Source: Paracoccaceae bacterium (GTDB lineage Bacteria > Pseudomonadota > Alphaproteobacteria > Rhodobacterales > Rhodobacteraceae). Taken from it: 64,000 bases of DNA. How positions within the stretch are numbered: the first letter of the stretch is position 1; each line of letters begins with the position of its first letter. Shown here in pieces: positions 17,692 to 27,684 of this stretch. Position numbers and translations under genes: made by a program. The notes beneath the pieces are model-generated. The model was not told where the DNA came from and did not search any database. It saw only the letters and a list, made by a program, of their open reading frames with translations. The stretch lies in the NCBI GenBank assembly GCA_012103375.1, contig WLWX01000001.1, positions 3,576,492 to 3,640,491 on the forward strand, given 5' to 3'.

Positions 17692-18474
17692 ATGTTCGAA
17701 CGTCGACAGGCATCAAACAACTTCACCTCGGCGATGATGATTGCCGAATTGATGTTTCACAACACGGTTCGGTAGATCCGCAGCAAACATAACAATGCCT
17801 TCATCGCGCTTGCACTGAACCTGATGCAGGTGGCTATGCTGTTGGGGGCATTCATTCTGTTGTTCCATGTTCTTGGCGCGCGCGGAGCGGCCCTGCGCGG
17901 CGATTTCTTCCTGTTTCTGTTGTCCGGCATCATGCTTTACATGACGCATATCCGGACATTTCGCGCGGTTTCAGGTGCGCCGGGACCGACGTCGGGTATG
18001 ATGAACCACGCTCCGATGAATACGGCTGTCAGCATTACCTCGGAAGGGCTTGGGGTGCTGTACATCCAGCTGCTGTCAGTGCTGATCGCACTGTTTGCGT
18101 ATCACACATTGTGGAACCCGATCACCATCGTGAACCCGATGGGGGCCTTGGGCATGTTCCTGCTGGCCATTCGACCCTGGTTCCCGGATTTTGCAGGGGT
18201 GTTTACCAGGATCTATATCCGGGTGAACATGATCGCATCCGGCAAGATGTTCGTGGCCAACAAATTGTCCGCCACCACACTTGCGATGTTTGACTGGAAC
18301 CCGCTGTTCCACGCCATCGACCAATCGCGCGGCTTCGTGTTTCAGAACTATTTCCCGCATCACTCTTCAATAAAATACACACTGTATTTGTCGATTGGAT
18401 TGTTGATGCTTGGGCTGATGGGCGAGTTTTATTCACGCAAGAGGATGTCGCTTAGCTGGAGTGCAAAACGATGA
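17692..18474 (+). pseudogene. Polysaccharide-export ABC transporter permease with in-frame amber codon
   Basis: From the ATG at 17692 the frame reads MFERRQASNNFTSAMMIAEL and reaches a TAG at 17773-17775 (codon 28). It then continues in the same frame as a 260-codon ABC-2/KpsM-like permease with about six hydrophobic segments (for example AMLLGAFILLFHVLG). Residues on both sides of the stop look like one N-terminal region, so this is a nonsense change rather than a short gene. A start at the ATG at 17824 could still give a 216-residue protein that keeps most membrane segments. No KpsT-like ATPase lies beside it here. It is divergent from the sulfated-polysaccharide operon. Confidence 0.75.
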
Positions 18475-19073
18475 AACAACTGTTGGCTGCAATTCTGATC
18501 ACGATTGCCTGGGTCCCGGCGCAAGCGCAGGAGCTTCCGGCGCTTTATGACGTGATTGATGTGCGATCTGATGATGTTCTCAATGTGCGCGCGGGTGCCG
18601 GAACCAGCCACCCGATCGTTGGTGAACTGGCCTGGAATCAGCGCGGGGTCGAGGTTTTGCGCGTCAACAACACCCGCCGTTGGGGTCTTGTCAGCAGCGG
18701 GGGATGGACGGGCTGGGCGTCGATGAAATTCCTGCGCCGTCAGGCAAGGTATGACGCCAGCCTGTTCCCGGCCCGCCTGTGGTGCGTCGGGACCGAACCC
18801 TTCTGGGCCATCCAGTTTGACAGCGGCACGATGAGTTATCAGTCGCCCGATGCACCCAACGTGACTGATCCGGTGGACTGGACCGGGGCCAGCAGCAATG
18901 TCGGCAGCAACGCCTTTGGATTTTCGACATTGCGAACCTCGGGCGTTGTCCGGCGGGGTCAATGCTCGGACGGCATGTCGGACCGCCTGTTCGGGTACGA
19001 GATTCACGCGGTGCGCCATGACGGTGCCACGGTTGGCTTGCTGTCGGGGTGCTGCACGATGCAGGCTCCGTGA
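18471..19073 (+). CDS. Periplasmic SH3-domain protein (COG3650-like)
   Basis: A 200-residue protein with an N-terminal signal peptide (about residues 1-20, ending AQAQE). A bacterial SH3 domain follows (DVLNVRAGAGTSHPIVGEL to GWTGWASMKFL, residues 36-82), then a conserved C-terminal region containing WCVGTEPFWAIQF and several cysteines. SH3b domains usually bind cell-wall peptides. The ATG overlaps the stop of the permease gene. The specific function is unknown. Confidence 0.75.
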   Translation: MKQLLAAILITIAWVPAQAQELPALYDVIDVRSDDVLNVRAGAGTSHPIVGELAWNQRGVEVLRVNNTRRWGLVSSGGWTGWASMKFLRRQARYDASLFPARLWCVGTEPFWAIQFDSGTMSYQSPDAPNVTDPVDWTGASSNVGSNAFGFSTLRTSGVVRRGQCSDGMSDRLFGYEIHAVRHDGATVGLLSGCCTMQAP

Positions 19074-19094
19074 CGCGGCAGGCGTCGTGACGGG

Positions 19095-19712
19095 TTATTC
19101 CACAACCCTCAGTGTCAGGTTGACCCGTCCGCCATCGGGCAACAGGTGGGAAGACCCGTGCCGGATGCGATCCACCCCGTGATGACACAGCCGGGCGGCC
19201 CCGCCCATGACCACCACATCGCCCGAGCGTAGCCAGATGCTTTGCGTCGGAGCGCGCCGTTCAGTTCCGCCAATCCGGAACAAGGCATCATCGCCCAGCG
19301 ATATCGACAGGACCGGCCATTCGAAAGAGGCCTCGTCCTTGTCCTGATGCAGACCCATGCGCGCGTACTGCGAATAGAAGTTCACAAGGCAACTGTCGGG
19401 CAGGCGTTCCAACCCGGTCACGGTCTGCCAGATATCCAGCAGGGGTTCAGGGATCGGCGGCCATTCGACGCCGCTTGGGTGTCGTGCGGCATAGCGGTAA
19501 CCGCCTGCGTCAGCCGTCCAGCCCCATCGCCCTGCCGAGGTCATCTGCACCGACATCTGCTTGCCAAACCGGGTCACGGGGCTGAACAACGGGGCGGCGG
19601 TTGCGATCCTGCGCGCGACCTCAACCAAGCCCGCCTGATGGTCCGCTGAAAGCCAGTTCTGATGAACTTCGAACCCGCCCAGCAGCAGCGGTTGCTGACA
19701 TTGATCTTTCAC
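19095..19712 (-). CDS. alkB: Alpha-ketoglutarate-dependent DNA repair dioxygenase
   Basis: A 205-residue AlkB-family Fe(II)/2-oxoglutarate dioxygenase that removes alkyl groups from 1-methyladenine and 3-methylcytosine by oxidation. The HxD motif is in MGLHQDKDE, the distal His in CHHGVDRI, and the 2-oxoglutarate-binding Arg motif is GRVNLTLRV. Substrate-binding WGWTADAGGYRY is also present. I chose the GTG at 19712, preceded by AAGGGG; the frame also offers a GTG at 19748. Confidence 0.9.
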   Translation of the reverse strand: MKDQCQQPLLLGGFEVHQNWLSADHQAGLVEVARRIATAAPLFSPVTRFGKQMSVQMTSAGRWGWTADAGGYRYAARHPSGVEWPPIPEPLLDIWQTVTGLERLPDSCLVNFYSQYARMGLHQDKDEASFEWPVLSISLGDDALFRIGGTERRAPTQSIWLRSGDVVVMGGAARLCHHGVDRIRHGSSHLLPDGGRVNLTLRVVE

Positions 19713-19768
19713 CGTAGTGCGCCCCTTACAAAAATGCCGCAATTGCACAATTTCACGCGCTTGGCCCG

Positions 19769-19797
19769 TTGCAGCGTCAAACCCGCCTCCCTATATA
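19769..19797 (+). promoter_or_regulatory. Candidate dnaK promoter
   Basis: TTGCAG, 17 bases, then TATATA preceded by CCTCCC, about 110 bases before the dnaK ATG. The spacing suits a sigma-70-family promoter and the C-rich bases before the -10 recall RpoH (heat-shock) promoters of alphaproteobacteria. It was found by eye only; RpoH use is inferred from the gene it precedes. Confidence 0.45.
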
Positions 19798-19821
19798 CGC
19801 CCGGAACGCCGCCGGGGGCCT

Positions 19822-19875
19822 TGATCCCGGAATTTTAATTGGGATCAGAGGCGGACGCCGGACTTAGGGTCCGCC
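19822..19875 (+). promoter_or_regulatory. Two adjacent hairpins in the dnaK leader
   Basis: TGATCCC at 19822-19828 pairs with GGGATCA at 19841-19847, and GGCGGAC at 19850-19856 pairs with GTCCGCC at 19869-19875. The Shine-Dalgarno AAGGA at 19896 is not inside either stem. They may stabilise the leader or modulate translation; no known thermosensor family was recognised. Confidence 0.4.
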
Positions 19876-19907
19876 GCTGCAGTATCGCCGAAAGAAAGGA
19901 CTTCGTC

Positions 19908-21830
19908 ATGGCCAAAGTGATTGGCATCGACCTTGGAACTACCAACAGCTGCGTCGCGATCATGGACGGCAGCCAGCCCCGTGTGATCGAAAACGCCGAG
20001 GGCGCGCGCACGACACCGTCAATCGTCGCTTTCACGGAAAATGAGCGTCTTGTTGGCCAGCCCGCGAAGCGGCAGGCTGTCACAAATCCCGACAACACGA
20101 TCTTCGGCGTCAAGCGCCTGATCGGTCGGCGGTTTGACGACAAGCACCTGGCAAAGGACAAGAAGAACCTGCCCTTTGACGTGGTCGATGGCGGCAATGG
20201 CGATGCATGGGTGCAAGCCCAGGGCGACAAATACAGCCCCAGCCAGATTTCGGCCTTCATCCTGCAGAAGATGAAGGAAACCGCCGAAAGCTATCTTGGC
20301 GAAGACGTCACGCAGGCCGTCATCACGGTGCCCGCCTATTTCAACGACGCCCAGCGTCAGGCGACCAAGGACGCAGGTAAGATTGCCGGTCTGGAAGTGC
20401 TGCGGATCATCAACGAACCGACCGCTGCCGCGCTGGCCTATGGTCTGGACAAGAAGGAAACCAAGACCATTGCCGTCTATGACCTTGGCGGTGGTACCTT
20501 CGATGTGACCATCCTGGAAATCGACGACGGGTTGTTCGAGGTGAAATCCACCAACGGGGACACCTTCCTTGGTGGCGAAGATTTCGACATGCGGATCGTG
20601 AACTACCTTGCTGAGGAGTTCAAAAAGGAAAACGGCGTCGATCTGACCAAGGACAAGATGGCCCTGCAGCGCCTGAAAGAGGCGGCAGAGAAGGCCAAGA
20701 TCGAACTGTCGTCCAGCAACCAGACCGAGATCAACCAGCCGTTCATCTCGATGGATCCGAACGGTGGTCAGCCGCTGCACATGGTCATGAAACTGACCCG
20801 TGCCAAGCTGGAAAGCCTGGTCGGCGACCTGATCAAATCCTCGATCAAGCCATGTCAGGCTGCGCTGAAAGACGCGGGCCTGAGTGTTGGCGACATTGAC
20901 GAGATTGTGCTGGTCGGTGGCATGACGCGGATGCCGAAAGTCATCGAAGAGGTAACGAAGTTCTTCGGCAAGGAGCCCAACAAGGGTGTGAACCCGGACG
21001 AGGTTGTGGCCGCCGGTGCCGCCATTCAGGCCGGTGTTCTGCAGGGCGACGTCAAGGACGTGGTGCTGCTGGATGTGACCCCGCTGAGCCTGGGTATCGA
21101 AACGCTGGGTGGCGTGTTCACCCGCCTGATCGACCGCAACACCACGATCCCGACCAAGAAGTCGCAAATCTTCTCGACCGCTGAGGATAACCAGAACGCC
21201 GTGACGATCCGGGTGTTCCAGGGTGAGCGTGAGATGGCGAACGACAACAAGATGCTGGCCCAGTTCAATCTGGAAGACATCCCGCCCGCACCGCGTGGTC
21301 TGCCGCAGATCGAGGTGACCTTTGACATCGACGCCAACGGCATCGTGGCCGTGGGCGCCAAGGACAAGGGCACCGGCAAGGAACATGCGGTGACGATCCA
21401 GGCCTCGGGTGGTCTGTCGGAAGATGAGATCGACCAGATGGTCCGTGACGCCGAGGATAACGCCGAATCCGACAAGGAACGCCGTGAGCTGATCGAAGCC
21501 AAGAACCAGGCCGAAAGCCTGATCCACGGCACCAAGAAGTCGATCGAAGAGCATTCCGACAAGGTCGATCCGACCACGGTGGAAGCCATCGAACTCGCCA
21601 TCGGCAACCTGGAAGAGCAGATGGAGACCGAGGATGCCGGCAAGATCAAATCGGGCATCCAGAACGTCACCGAAGCCGCGATGAAACTGGGCGAGGCGAT
21701 CTATAAGGCCGAGCAGGAGAAAGCCGGAGAGGCCGCGCCAGAGGGTGCTGACGAACCGCAGGGCGTGGACGATGATATTGTCGACGCCGACTTCGAAGAC
21801 CTTGATGACGACAACAAGCGCGCCAGCTAA
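19908..21830 (+). CDS. dnaK: Chaperone protein DnaK (Hsp70)
   Basis: A 640-residue Hsp70. The nucleotide-binding domain has [10 protein letters not shown] near residue 6, the [20 protein letters not shown] segment, the phosphate loop [13 protein letters not shown] and [12 protein letters not shown]. The linker [19 protein letters not shown] precedes the substrate-binding domain, and the tail is acidic, ending [12 protein letters not shown]. It folds and refolds proteins together with DnaJ and GrpE. The ATG at 19908 has AAGGA seven bases upstream. dnaJ follows after 71 bp that contain a strong hairpin. Confidence 0.98.
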   Translation: MAKVIGIDLGTTNSCVAIMDGSQPRVIENAEGARTTPSIVAFTENERLVGQPAKRQAVTNPDNTIFGVKRLIGRRFDDKHLAKDKKNLPFDVVDGGNGDAWVQAQGDKYSPSQISAFILQKMKETAESYLGEDVTQAVITVPAYFNDAQRQATKDAGKIAGLEVLRIINEPTAAALAYGLDKKETKTIAVYDLGGGTFDVTILEIDDGLFEVKSTNGDTFLGGEDFDMRIVNYLAEEFKKENGVDLTKDKMALQRLKEAAEKAKIELSSSNQTEINQPFISMDPNGGQPLHMVMKLTRAKLESLVGDLIKSSIKPCQAALKDAGLSVGDIDEIVLVGGMTRMPKVIEEVTKFFGKEPNKGVNPDEVVAAGAAIQAGVLQGDVKDVVLLDVTPLSLGIETLGGVFTRLIDRNTTIPTKKSQIFSTAEDNQNAVTIRVFQGEREMANDNKMLAQFNLEDIPPAPRGLPQIEVTFDIDANGIVAVGAKDKGTGKEHAVTIQASGGLSEDEIDQMVRDAEDNAESDKERRELIEAKNQAESLIHGTKKSIEEHSDKVDPTTVEAIELAIGNLEEQMETEDAGKIKSGIQNVTEAAMKLGEAIYKAEQEKAGEAAPEGADEPQGVDDDIVDADFEDLDDDNKRAS

Positions 21831-21849
21831 GGGCTTGGACGACATGCGC

Positions 21850-21879
21850 GGACCGGCCTGAGACCCCTCGGGCCGGTCC
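21850..21879 (+). terminator. Hairpin between dnaK and dnaJ
   Basis: GGACCGGCC (21850-21858) and GGCCGGTCC (21871-21879) form a perfect 9-bp stem with a 12-base loop, 20 bases after the dnaK stop. No T-run follows, so it may act as a partial terminator or mRNA stabiliser that lowers dnaJ expression relative to dnaK rather than as a full terminator. Confidence 0.5.
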
Positions 21880-21901
21880 TGTGCGTTCCCGGAGAACGGA
21901 T

Positions 21902-23056
21902 ATGGCGAAACGCGATTATTATGATGTTCTGGGTGTCTCGAAAGGGGCCTCGGCGGATGAATTAAAGCGCGCTTATCGTCGTAAGGCGAAAGAACTTCAC
22001 CCGGATCGCAACTCCGATAATCCCGACGCCGAAGCGCAGTTCAAGGAAGCCAACGAAGCCTATGAGGTTCTGAAGGACGCCGACAAGAAGGCGGCCTATG
22101 ACCGCTATGGCCATGCCGCATTCGAGGGCGGAATGGGCGGCGGGCGCGGTGGCTTTGGCGGCGGCGGCGGTCAGGGCGATTTTGCCAGCGCATTCTCGGA
22201 CGTGTTCGACGATCTGTTTGGCGACATGATGGGCGGCGGGCGCGGCGGCGGCGGGGGGCGTTCACGCGCAACACGCGGCTCGGACCTGCGCTACAATCTG
22301 CGGGTCGATCTGGAAGATGCCTTCGCCGGGATTCAGAAAACAATCGACATTCCAACCTCGGTCACCTGCAAGACCTGTTCTGGCAACGGCTCGGAAGGGG
22401 GTGCGGAACCGCAGGTTTGCCCGACCTGTTCGGGCATGGGCAAAGTGCGCGCGCAGCAAGGTTTTTTCACCGTTGAACGGACCTGCCCGACCTGTACGGG
22501 TGCGGGCCATGTGATCAAGGATCCCTGCCGCGCCTGTGGCGGTGCGGGTCGCGTTGAAAAGAACCGTTCGCTGTCGGTGAACATACCCGCAGGCGTCGAA
22601 ACTGGTACCCGGATCCGTCTGGCGGGCGAGGGCGAGGCAGGTTTGCGGGGCGGCACGTCCGGCGATCTTTATATCTTCATCGAAGTGGCCGAACATGATT
22701 TGTTCGACCGCGATGGCCATCACCTGCATTGCAGGGTGCCGGTCAGCATGACGGCGGCGTCCTTGGGCGGTGATATCGAAGTGCCGACGATTGATGGCGG
22801 GCGTACCCGCGTGAAGATCCCCGCAGGCAGCCAGACCGGGCGGCAGATGCGGCTGCGGGGCAAAGGGATGCCGCAACTGCGCGGCGCAGGGCGCGGCGAT
22901 ATGCTGATCGAGCTGCACGTGGAAACCCCGGTGAACCTGACCAGCCGTCAGCGCGAATTGCTGGATGAATTCAATCAGATCGGCGAAGACAACAACCCCG
23001 AAAGCAGCACATTCTTTTCCAAGGTGCGCAGCTTCTGGGATGGGATGACGAACTGA
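21902..23056 (+). CDS. dnaJ: Chaperone protein DnaJ (Hsp40)
   Basis: A 384-residue type I J-protein. The J domain at residues 1-70 has the HPD motif (KELHPDRN) that stimulates DnaK ATPase. A Gly/Phe-rich linker follows, then four CxxCxGxG zinc repeats ([32 protein letters not shown], roughly residues 158-220) and the C-terminal peptide-binding domains. It delivers unfolded substrates to DnaK. The ATG at 21902 directly precedes [12 protein letters not shown] repeated intergenic element follows the stop. Confidence 0.97.
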   Translation: MAKRDYYDVLGVSKGASADELKRAYRRKAKELHPDRNSDNPDAEAQFKEANEAYEVLKDADKKAAYDRYGHAAFEGGMGGGRGGFGGGGGQGDFASAFSDVFDDLFGDMMGGGRGGGGGRSRATRGSDLRYNLRVDLEDAFAGIQKTIDIPTSVTCKTCSGNGSEGGAEPQVCPTCSGMGKVRAQQGFFTVERTCPTCTGAGHVIKDPCRACGGAGRVEKNRSLSVNIPAGVETGTRIRLAGEGEAGLRGGTSGDLYIFIEVAEHDLFDRDGHHLHCRVPVSMTAASLGGDIEVPTIDGGRTRVKIPAGSQTGRQMRLRGKGMPQLRGAGRGDMLIELHVETPVNLTSRQRELLDEFNQIGEDNNPESSTFFSKVRSFWDGMTN

Positions 23057-23071
23057 GGTTTCCCGGCGCAA

Positions 23072-23126
23072 GCTGGAGGGGCCTGCCCCTCCAGACCTCC
23101 CCGGAGTATTTTTGGCGAAAAGACGG
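23072..23126 (+). repeat. Intergenic repeat, long form (after dnaJ)
   Basis: A 9-bp stem CTGGAGGGG/CCCCTCCAG is followed by ACCTCCCCGGAGTATTTTTGG and CGAAAAGA. Related sequences occur at 43715, 57341, 62322, 63528 and 63893, all at gene ends. The GC stem and T-run could work as a terminator for dnaJ. Confidence 0.7.
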
Positions 23127-23192
23127 GTGATCCAACAAGGATTGGTTGGTTCGTTAACGAATTCTTCATCGAGATTAAGCGACACTCGCGCA

Positions 23193-23966
23193 ATGGCTGA
23201 TGGGCCCGATATGTTTGCCGAGAAGCCGCTGCCGTTGTTCGAACCGGACGAGGCTGCGGGCAGTGATGCTTTGGCGCAGACCACTGGCAAACTGCCGTCC
23301 TATATCAAGGATCACCGCAAGCGTCTGCGTGAGCGGTTCATGCGCGGTGGTGCGGCGGCGATGCCGGATTACGAATTGCTGGAACTTGTGCTGTTCCGTG
23401 CCATTGCCCGACAGGATGTGAAACCGCTGGCAAGGCGACTGCTGGACACGTTCGGGGATTTCAATCGCGTTGTGTCGGCGACGACTGACCAGCTGACCAG
23501 GGTGCAGGGTGTCGGTGACGCCGTGGTACAGGAACTGAAGATTGTCGAGGCGGCGGCGCATCGGCTTGCGCGCTCCAAAGTTCTGGGAAAGCATGTGCTG
23601 GCCGGCTGGGACGCGCTGGTCGATTATTGTCATACATCGATGGCGCATCGTGCGACGGAACAGTTTCGGGTGCTTTTTCTGGATCGCAAGAATGTGCTGA
23701 TTGCGGATGAAGAACAGGCGCAGGGCACAGTCGACCACGTCCCGGTTTATCCGCGAGAGGTGGTGAAACGCGCGCTGGAACTGAATGCTTCGGCCTTGAT
23801 ACTGGTGCACAACCATCCGTCGGGCGATCCGACGCCTTCGGATTCCGACATTGACATGACCCGCCGCATTCAAGAGGCGGCCGAGGCGCTGGGCCTGACG
23901 TTGCACGACCATCTTATCGTCGGGCGCGAGCGTGAGTTGAGTTTCAGGGCCTCTGGCTATCTGTGA
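23193..23966 (+). CDS. radC: RadC family protein (JAB/MPN domain)
   Basis: A 257-residue protein. It has an N-terminal UPF0758 helix-hairpin-helix region (HRKRLRERFMRGGAAAMPDY, then VQGVGDAVVQEL) and a C-terminal JAB/MPN domain with the metal motif VHNHPSGDPTPSDSD near residue 210. RadC was named for DNA repair in E. coli but its biochemical role is not established. I chose the ATG at 23193, after the repeat element; a further ATG at 23211 is possible. Confidence 0.88.
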   Translation: MADGPDMFAEKPLPLFEPDEAAGSDALAQTTGKLPSYIKDHRKRLRERFMRGGAAAMPDYELLELVLFRAIARQDVKPLARRLLDTFGDFNRVVSATTDQLTRVQGVGDAVVQELKIVEAAAHRLARSKVLGKHVLAGWDALVDYCHTSMAHRATEQFRVLFLDRKNVLIADEEQAQGTVDHVPVYPREVVKRALELNASALILVHNHPSGDPTPSDSDIDMTRRIQEAAEALGLTLHDHLIVGRERELSFRASGYL

Positions 23967-24163
23967 TACGCCCGCGCAGTGTTTGGAACCCTTGGGGAAG
24001 TGGGGGTAGTGGCGGGCCACTGCCGCACGTCGTTGGATATGTCCGACAGCCCCGGTGACATGGCGCGGACGAGCTGTGGTCAAGTCGCCGCGAACTGAAA
24101 CTGTCATGGCCGCCGGATACGTGTTAGTTTTGCGCAGAACTTATTCCTGGGGGAGGTATTCCG

Positions 24164-25198
24164 GTGTTATTCAGACAATTGTTCGACAAGACCTCTTGCA
24201 CCTACACCTACCTGCTTGCCAGTCGGCAGGGGGGTGAGGCGCTTCTGGTTGATCCGGTATTCGAGAATACCTCGCGTTATCTGAAACTGCTTGAAGAACT
24301 TGACCTGAAGCTGGTCAAGGTCGTGGATACGCATATTCACGCCGATCATGTCAGCGCTATGGGTGCCCTTCGCGACGCGACACGCTGCGTGACCGTCATG
24401 GGCGAGCAATCTCCGGCCGAAGTCGTCTCGATGCGGGTTGCTGACAATGAAAAGCTGACGATTGAAGGGCTTAGCCTGACGGCGCTGCACACACCGGGTC
24501 ATACATCCGAAAGCTATAGCTTCCTGATGGATGACCGTGTGTTCACCGGTGATACGCTGCTGATCCGTGGCACCGGGCGCACCGATTTCCAGAATGGCGA
24601 TCCCTATGACCAATATCATTCGCTGTTTGACCGGCTGTTGAAGCTGCCTGAACAAACGATGGTATTCCCGGGGCATGACTACAAGGGCGACACCGTCAGC
24701 ACCGTGGGTGAAGAACGGGCATTCAATCCGCGCCTGCAGGTCAAATCCGCCGATGAATACGCCGAGATCATGAACAATCTGAACCTGGCCAATCCGGCGC
24801 TGATGGATGTGGCTGTGCCCGAAAATATCAAGCAAGGCCTCATGCTGTCGGCGCAGCATCGGGTGCCGGCGGTCGAGGTTGACGATCTTCTGGCGGAATG
24901 GCCCAATGTGGACGGTCACCTGGTCGACATCCGAGAGGAGGGTGAGCGTCAGCGTCACGGCGTCATCCCCGGATCAATCCACGCGCCCTATGGCCGGTTC
25001 GATCAGTATTGCTGCGCCTCGGGCCCGCTGGCCGGGCTGGCACGGTCCAGCCGCATCTTGCTCTATTGCGCTGTTGGTGAACGCTCGACGCTGGCTGTCG
25101 AGATTGCCGGAGAGTTGGGGTTGAAAAACGCCGCGCATCTGCCGGGTGGCTTCACGGCCTGGTCGCAGGCTGGCGGCGCGGTCGAACAAATCGTCTGA
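24164..25198 (+). CDS. Persulfide dioxygenase-like metallo-beta-lactamase fused to rhodanese domain
   Basis: A 344-residue two-domain protein. Residues 1 to about 240 are an ETHE1-type metallo-beta-lactamase fold with THIHADHVS, HTPGHTSES, TGDTLLIRGTGRTDF and FPGHDY, giving a mononuclear iron site. Residues 240-344 are a rhodanese domain whose CAVGERS loop carries the catalytic Cys. Such fusions oxidise glutathione persulfide to sulfite and transfer sulfane sulfur, so a role in sulfide detoxification is likely. The GTG at 24164 follows a good GGGGGAGG site. No sulfur genes adjoin it here. Confidence 0.85.
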   Translation: MLFRQLFDKTSCTYTYLLASRQGGEALLVDPVFENTSRYLKLLEELDLKLVKVVDTHIHADHVSAMGALRDATRCVTVMGEQSPAEVVSMRVADNEKLTIEGLSLTALHTPGHTSESYSFLMDDRVFTGDTLLIRGTGRTDFQNGDPYDQYHSLFDRLLKLPEQTMVFPGHDYKGDTVSTVGEERAFNPRLQVKSADEYAEIMNNLNLANPALMDVAVPENIKQGLMLSAQHRVPAVEVDDLLAEWPNVDGHLVDIREEGERQRHGVIPGSIHAPYGRFDQYCCASGPLAGLARSSRILLYCAVGERSTLAVEIAGELGLKNAAHLPGGFTAWSQAGGAVEQIV

Positions 25199-25317
25199 TC
25201 GCCCCAAAAGTGGCGTCAGATGTTGTGTTCGATGGCCAGCGTCTCCAACGGATCAAGTGATCCGCCACGCGACGACATGTGCCGGGCCGATGACGTCGCG
25301 CTTTAGGCCAGGTGCAA

Positions 25318-27531
25318 TCAGCCGATAATGCGGTTCAGCGTTTCCGATGGGCGCATGATCGCCTCGGTCCGGTCTGCGTCCGTGTTGTAGTATCCGCCGG
25401 TATCCGCAGGCCCACCCTGAACAGCGGCGAGTTCCGCAACAATGGCCGCTTCACTGGCGCTCAGCGCTTCGGCGATGGGCCCGAAATGCGCAGCAAGGGC
25501 CGTGTCGTCGGTTTGCGCGGCCAGTGCCTGGGCCCAATACAGCGCGAAATAGAAATGGCTGTCGCGGTTGTCCGGCTGGCCAACCTTGCGCCCAGGGGAG
25601 CGGTTTTCGTCAAGAATTCCCTGGGTCGCTGCCTCGGCCGCTTCGCCCAGGATGCGCGCCTTGTCGTTGTTTTTCGCGTTGGCAAGGAACTTCAGGCTTT
25701 CGCCCAAGGCGCAGAATTCCCCCAGTGAATCCCAGCGCAGGTGGTTTTCTTCCACCAGTTGCTGAACGTGTTTGGGCGCTGATCCACCGGCCCCGGTTTC
25801 GAACAACCCGCCACCATTCATCAGTTTCACAATCGACAGCATCTTGGCCGATGTGCCCAGTTCCAGGATCGGGAACAGGTCGGTCAGATAGTCGCGCAGG
25901 ACGTTCCCTGTGACCGCGATGGAGGTTTTTCCGGCGCTGATTTCTTCCAGGCTGAGGCGTGTCGCTTCGCGCGGTGCGAGGATCTGAAACTTGTCCGAAA
26001 CCCCGGCGGCCGCCAGAAGCGGTGTGACATAGGCAATCAGTTCCGCGTCATGTGCGCGGTTTTTGTCCAGCCAGAAGATCGCCTGACAGTTTTCCGCCGC
26101 CTGACGGTCAATCGCCAGCTGCACCCAGTCTTCGATCGGGGCCTTGCGGGTCGAGGCGGACCGCCAGATGTCGCCCTTTTGAACCCGGTGTTCATGCAGC
26201 ACGTCACCATTGGCCAGCACCATGCACACCGTCCCGTCGTAGGGAATTTCAAAGGTGGTCGGGTGCGATCCGTATTCCTCGGCCTTCTGGGCCATCAAGC
26301 CGACATTCTGGACGGTACCCGCCGTGGAGGGATCCAGCGCGCCGGTCTCTTTGAAAAAGCGGATCGCCTCATCATAAACAGCTGCGTAGGAGCTGTCGGG
26401 GATGACGCAATTGGCGTCTGCGGGTTTTCCATCCGGGCCCCAGCCCTTGCCGCCCGCCCGGATCAGCGCCGGGATCGAAGCGTCGATGATGACGTCAGAG
26501 GGGACGTGAAGGTTGGTAATGCCCTTGTCGGAATCAACCATGTATAGCGGCGGGCGATCCGCCAGAACACCCTCGATATCCGCCAGAATGGCATCATGGC
26601 CCTTCAGTCGGTCCAGCATGTCGCCAAGACCGGAATTCGGATTGACGCCTGCGGCCGCCAGCGCGTCGCCATGCGCGTCAAACACCGGTTGCAGGTACGC
26701 CTTGACGGCGTGGCCAAAGATGATCGGGTCCGAGACCTTCATCATCGTTGCCTTCAGATGGATCGAAAACAACGTCCCGGCATCTTTGGTGGCCGCAATC
26801 TGTTCGGTCAGGAATGCATCAAGCGCGTGGGCCGACATGAAGGTTGCATCGACAATGGTGCCTGCGGGAAATTCGAACCCATCCTTCAGGACGGTCACGG
26901 TGCCATCGGCGGCCACAAGCTCGATCCGCGTGGCACCGGCCTGCGCTTCTGACAGGGTTGCCGAAACCTCGTTCGCGCGGAAATCATCCTTGCCCATGGT
27001 GGATACCGTGGTCTTGCTGTCCCCGCTCCATTCGCCCATCGAATGCGGGTTGGCGCGGGCATAGGTCTTGACGGCCTTCGCGGCGCGCCGGTCCGAGTTG
27101 CCTTCGCGAAGAACCGGATTCACAGCCGAGCCCTTGATCGCGTCAAAGCGCGCGCGGATGGCTTTTTCAGCGTCATTTGACGGGGCTTCCGGATAGTCGG
27201 GAATGTCATAGCCCTGGGACTGAAGCTCTTTCACCGCTTCGACAAGCTGCGGGACCGAGGCTGAGATATTCGGCAGCTTGATCACATTGGCATCTGCGGT
27301 TTTCACAAGTTTCCCCAGCGCGGCCAGATCGTCGGTCTGCTGCTGTGTCGTTGTCAGCTTTTCCGGAAAGGTTGCAATGATCCGGCCCGCCAGCGAGATA
27401 TCGCGCGTTCCGACCGACACGCCCGCCGCCGCGGCAAAGGCGCGGATCACCGGCAGAAATGACGCCGAAGCCAACTGCGGTGCTTCGTCTACTTTGGTAT
27501 AGATGATGTCGGGTGCGTTTTGGTCGGCCAT
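25318..27531 (-). CDS. icd: NADP-dependent isocitrate dehydrogenase, monomeric type
   Basis: A 737-residue protein of the monomeric isocitrate dehydrogenase family (usual length about 740), which converts isocitrate to 2-oxoglutarate with NADPH formation in the citric acid cycle. Family segments visible are [52 protein letters not shown] and the C-terminal [20 protein letters not shown]. The ATG at 27531 precedes [17 protein letters not shown], the conserved N-terminus. It stands alone, flanked by 120 and 153 bp of apparently empty sequence. Confidence 0.97.
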   Translation of the reverse strand: MADQNAPDIIYTKVDEAPQLASASFLPVIRAFAAAAGVSVGTRDISLAGRIIATFPEKLTTTQQQTDDLAALGKLVKTADANVIKLPNISASVPQLVEAVKELQSQGYDIPDYPEAPSNDAEKAIRARFDAIKGSAVNPVLREGNSDRRAAKAVKTYARANPHSMGEWSGDSKTTVSTMGKDDFRANEVSATLSEAQAGATRIELVAADGTVTVLKDGFEFPAGTIVDATFMSAHALDAFLTEQIAATKDAGTLFSIHLKATMMKVSDPIIFGHAVKAYLQPVFDAHGDALAAAGVNPNSGLGDMLDRLKGHDAILADIEGVLADRPPLYMVDSDKGITNLHVPSDVIIDASIPALIRAGGKGWGPDGKPADANCVIPDSSYAAVYDEAIRFFKETGALDPSTAGTVQNVGLMAQKAEEYGSHPTTFEIPYDGTVCMVLANGDVLHEHRVQKGDIWRSASTRKAPIEDWVQLAIDRQAAENCQAIFWLDKNRAHDAELIAYVTPLLAAAGVSDKFQILAPREATRLSLEEISAGKTSIAVTGNVLRDYLTDLFPILELGTSAKMLSIVKLMNGGGLFETGAGGSAPKHVQQLVEENHLRWDSLGEFCALGESLKFLANAKNNDKARILGEAAEAATQGILDENRSPGRKVGQPDNRDSHFYFALYWAQALAAQTDDTALAAHFGPIAEALSASEAAIVAELAAVQGGPADTGGYYNTDADRTEAIMRPSETLNRIIG

Positions 27532-27684
27532 GTCATCCTGCCTCTCGTGGTTTCCTGCAGGGCATACCCAAGACCCGCCGCAAGGTCCACCGCATCGCGA
27601 CATCTGGTGGCTGGCAAGTGTGATTGAATTCGGTCAGGCACGATCCAAAGCTTCGCGAATCTGTGCGACCAACATGGAATACCC

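Noticed and set aside
17824-18474. The permease as a normal short gene starting at 17824
   Set aside because: In-phase upstream sequence reads like the conserved cytoplasmic start of such permeases and has its own ATG at 17692; a nonsense change explains the data better, though use of 17824 cannot be excluded.
20019-21845. A 608-codon open frame on the minus strand opposite dnaK
   Set aside because: It mirrors the codon structure of dnaK in high-GC DNA, has no recognisable domain, and dnaK on the other strand is certain.
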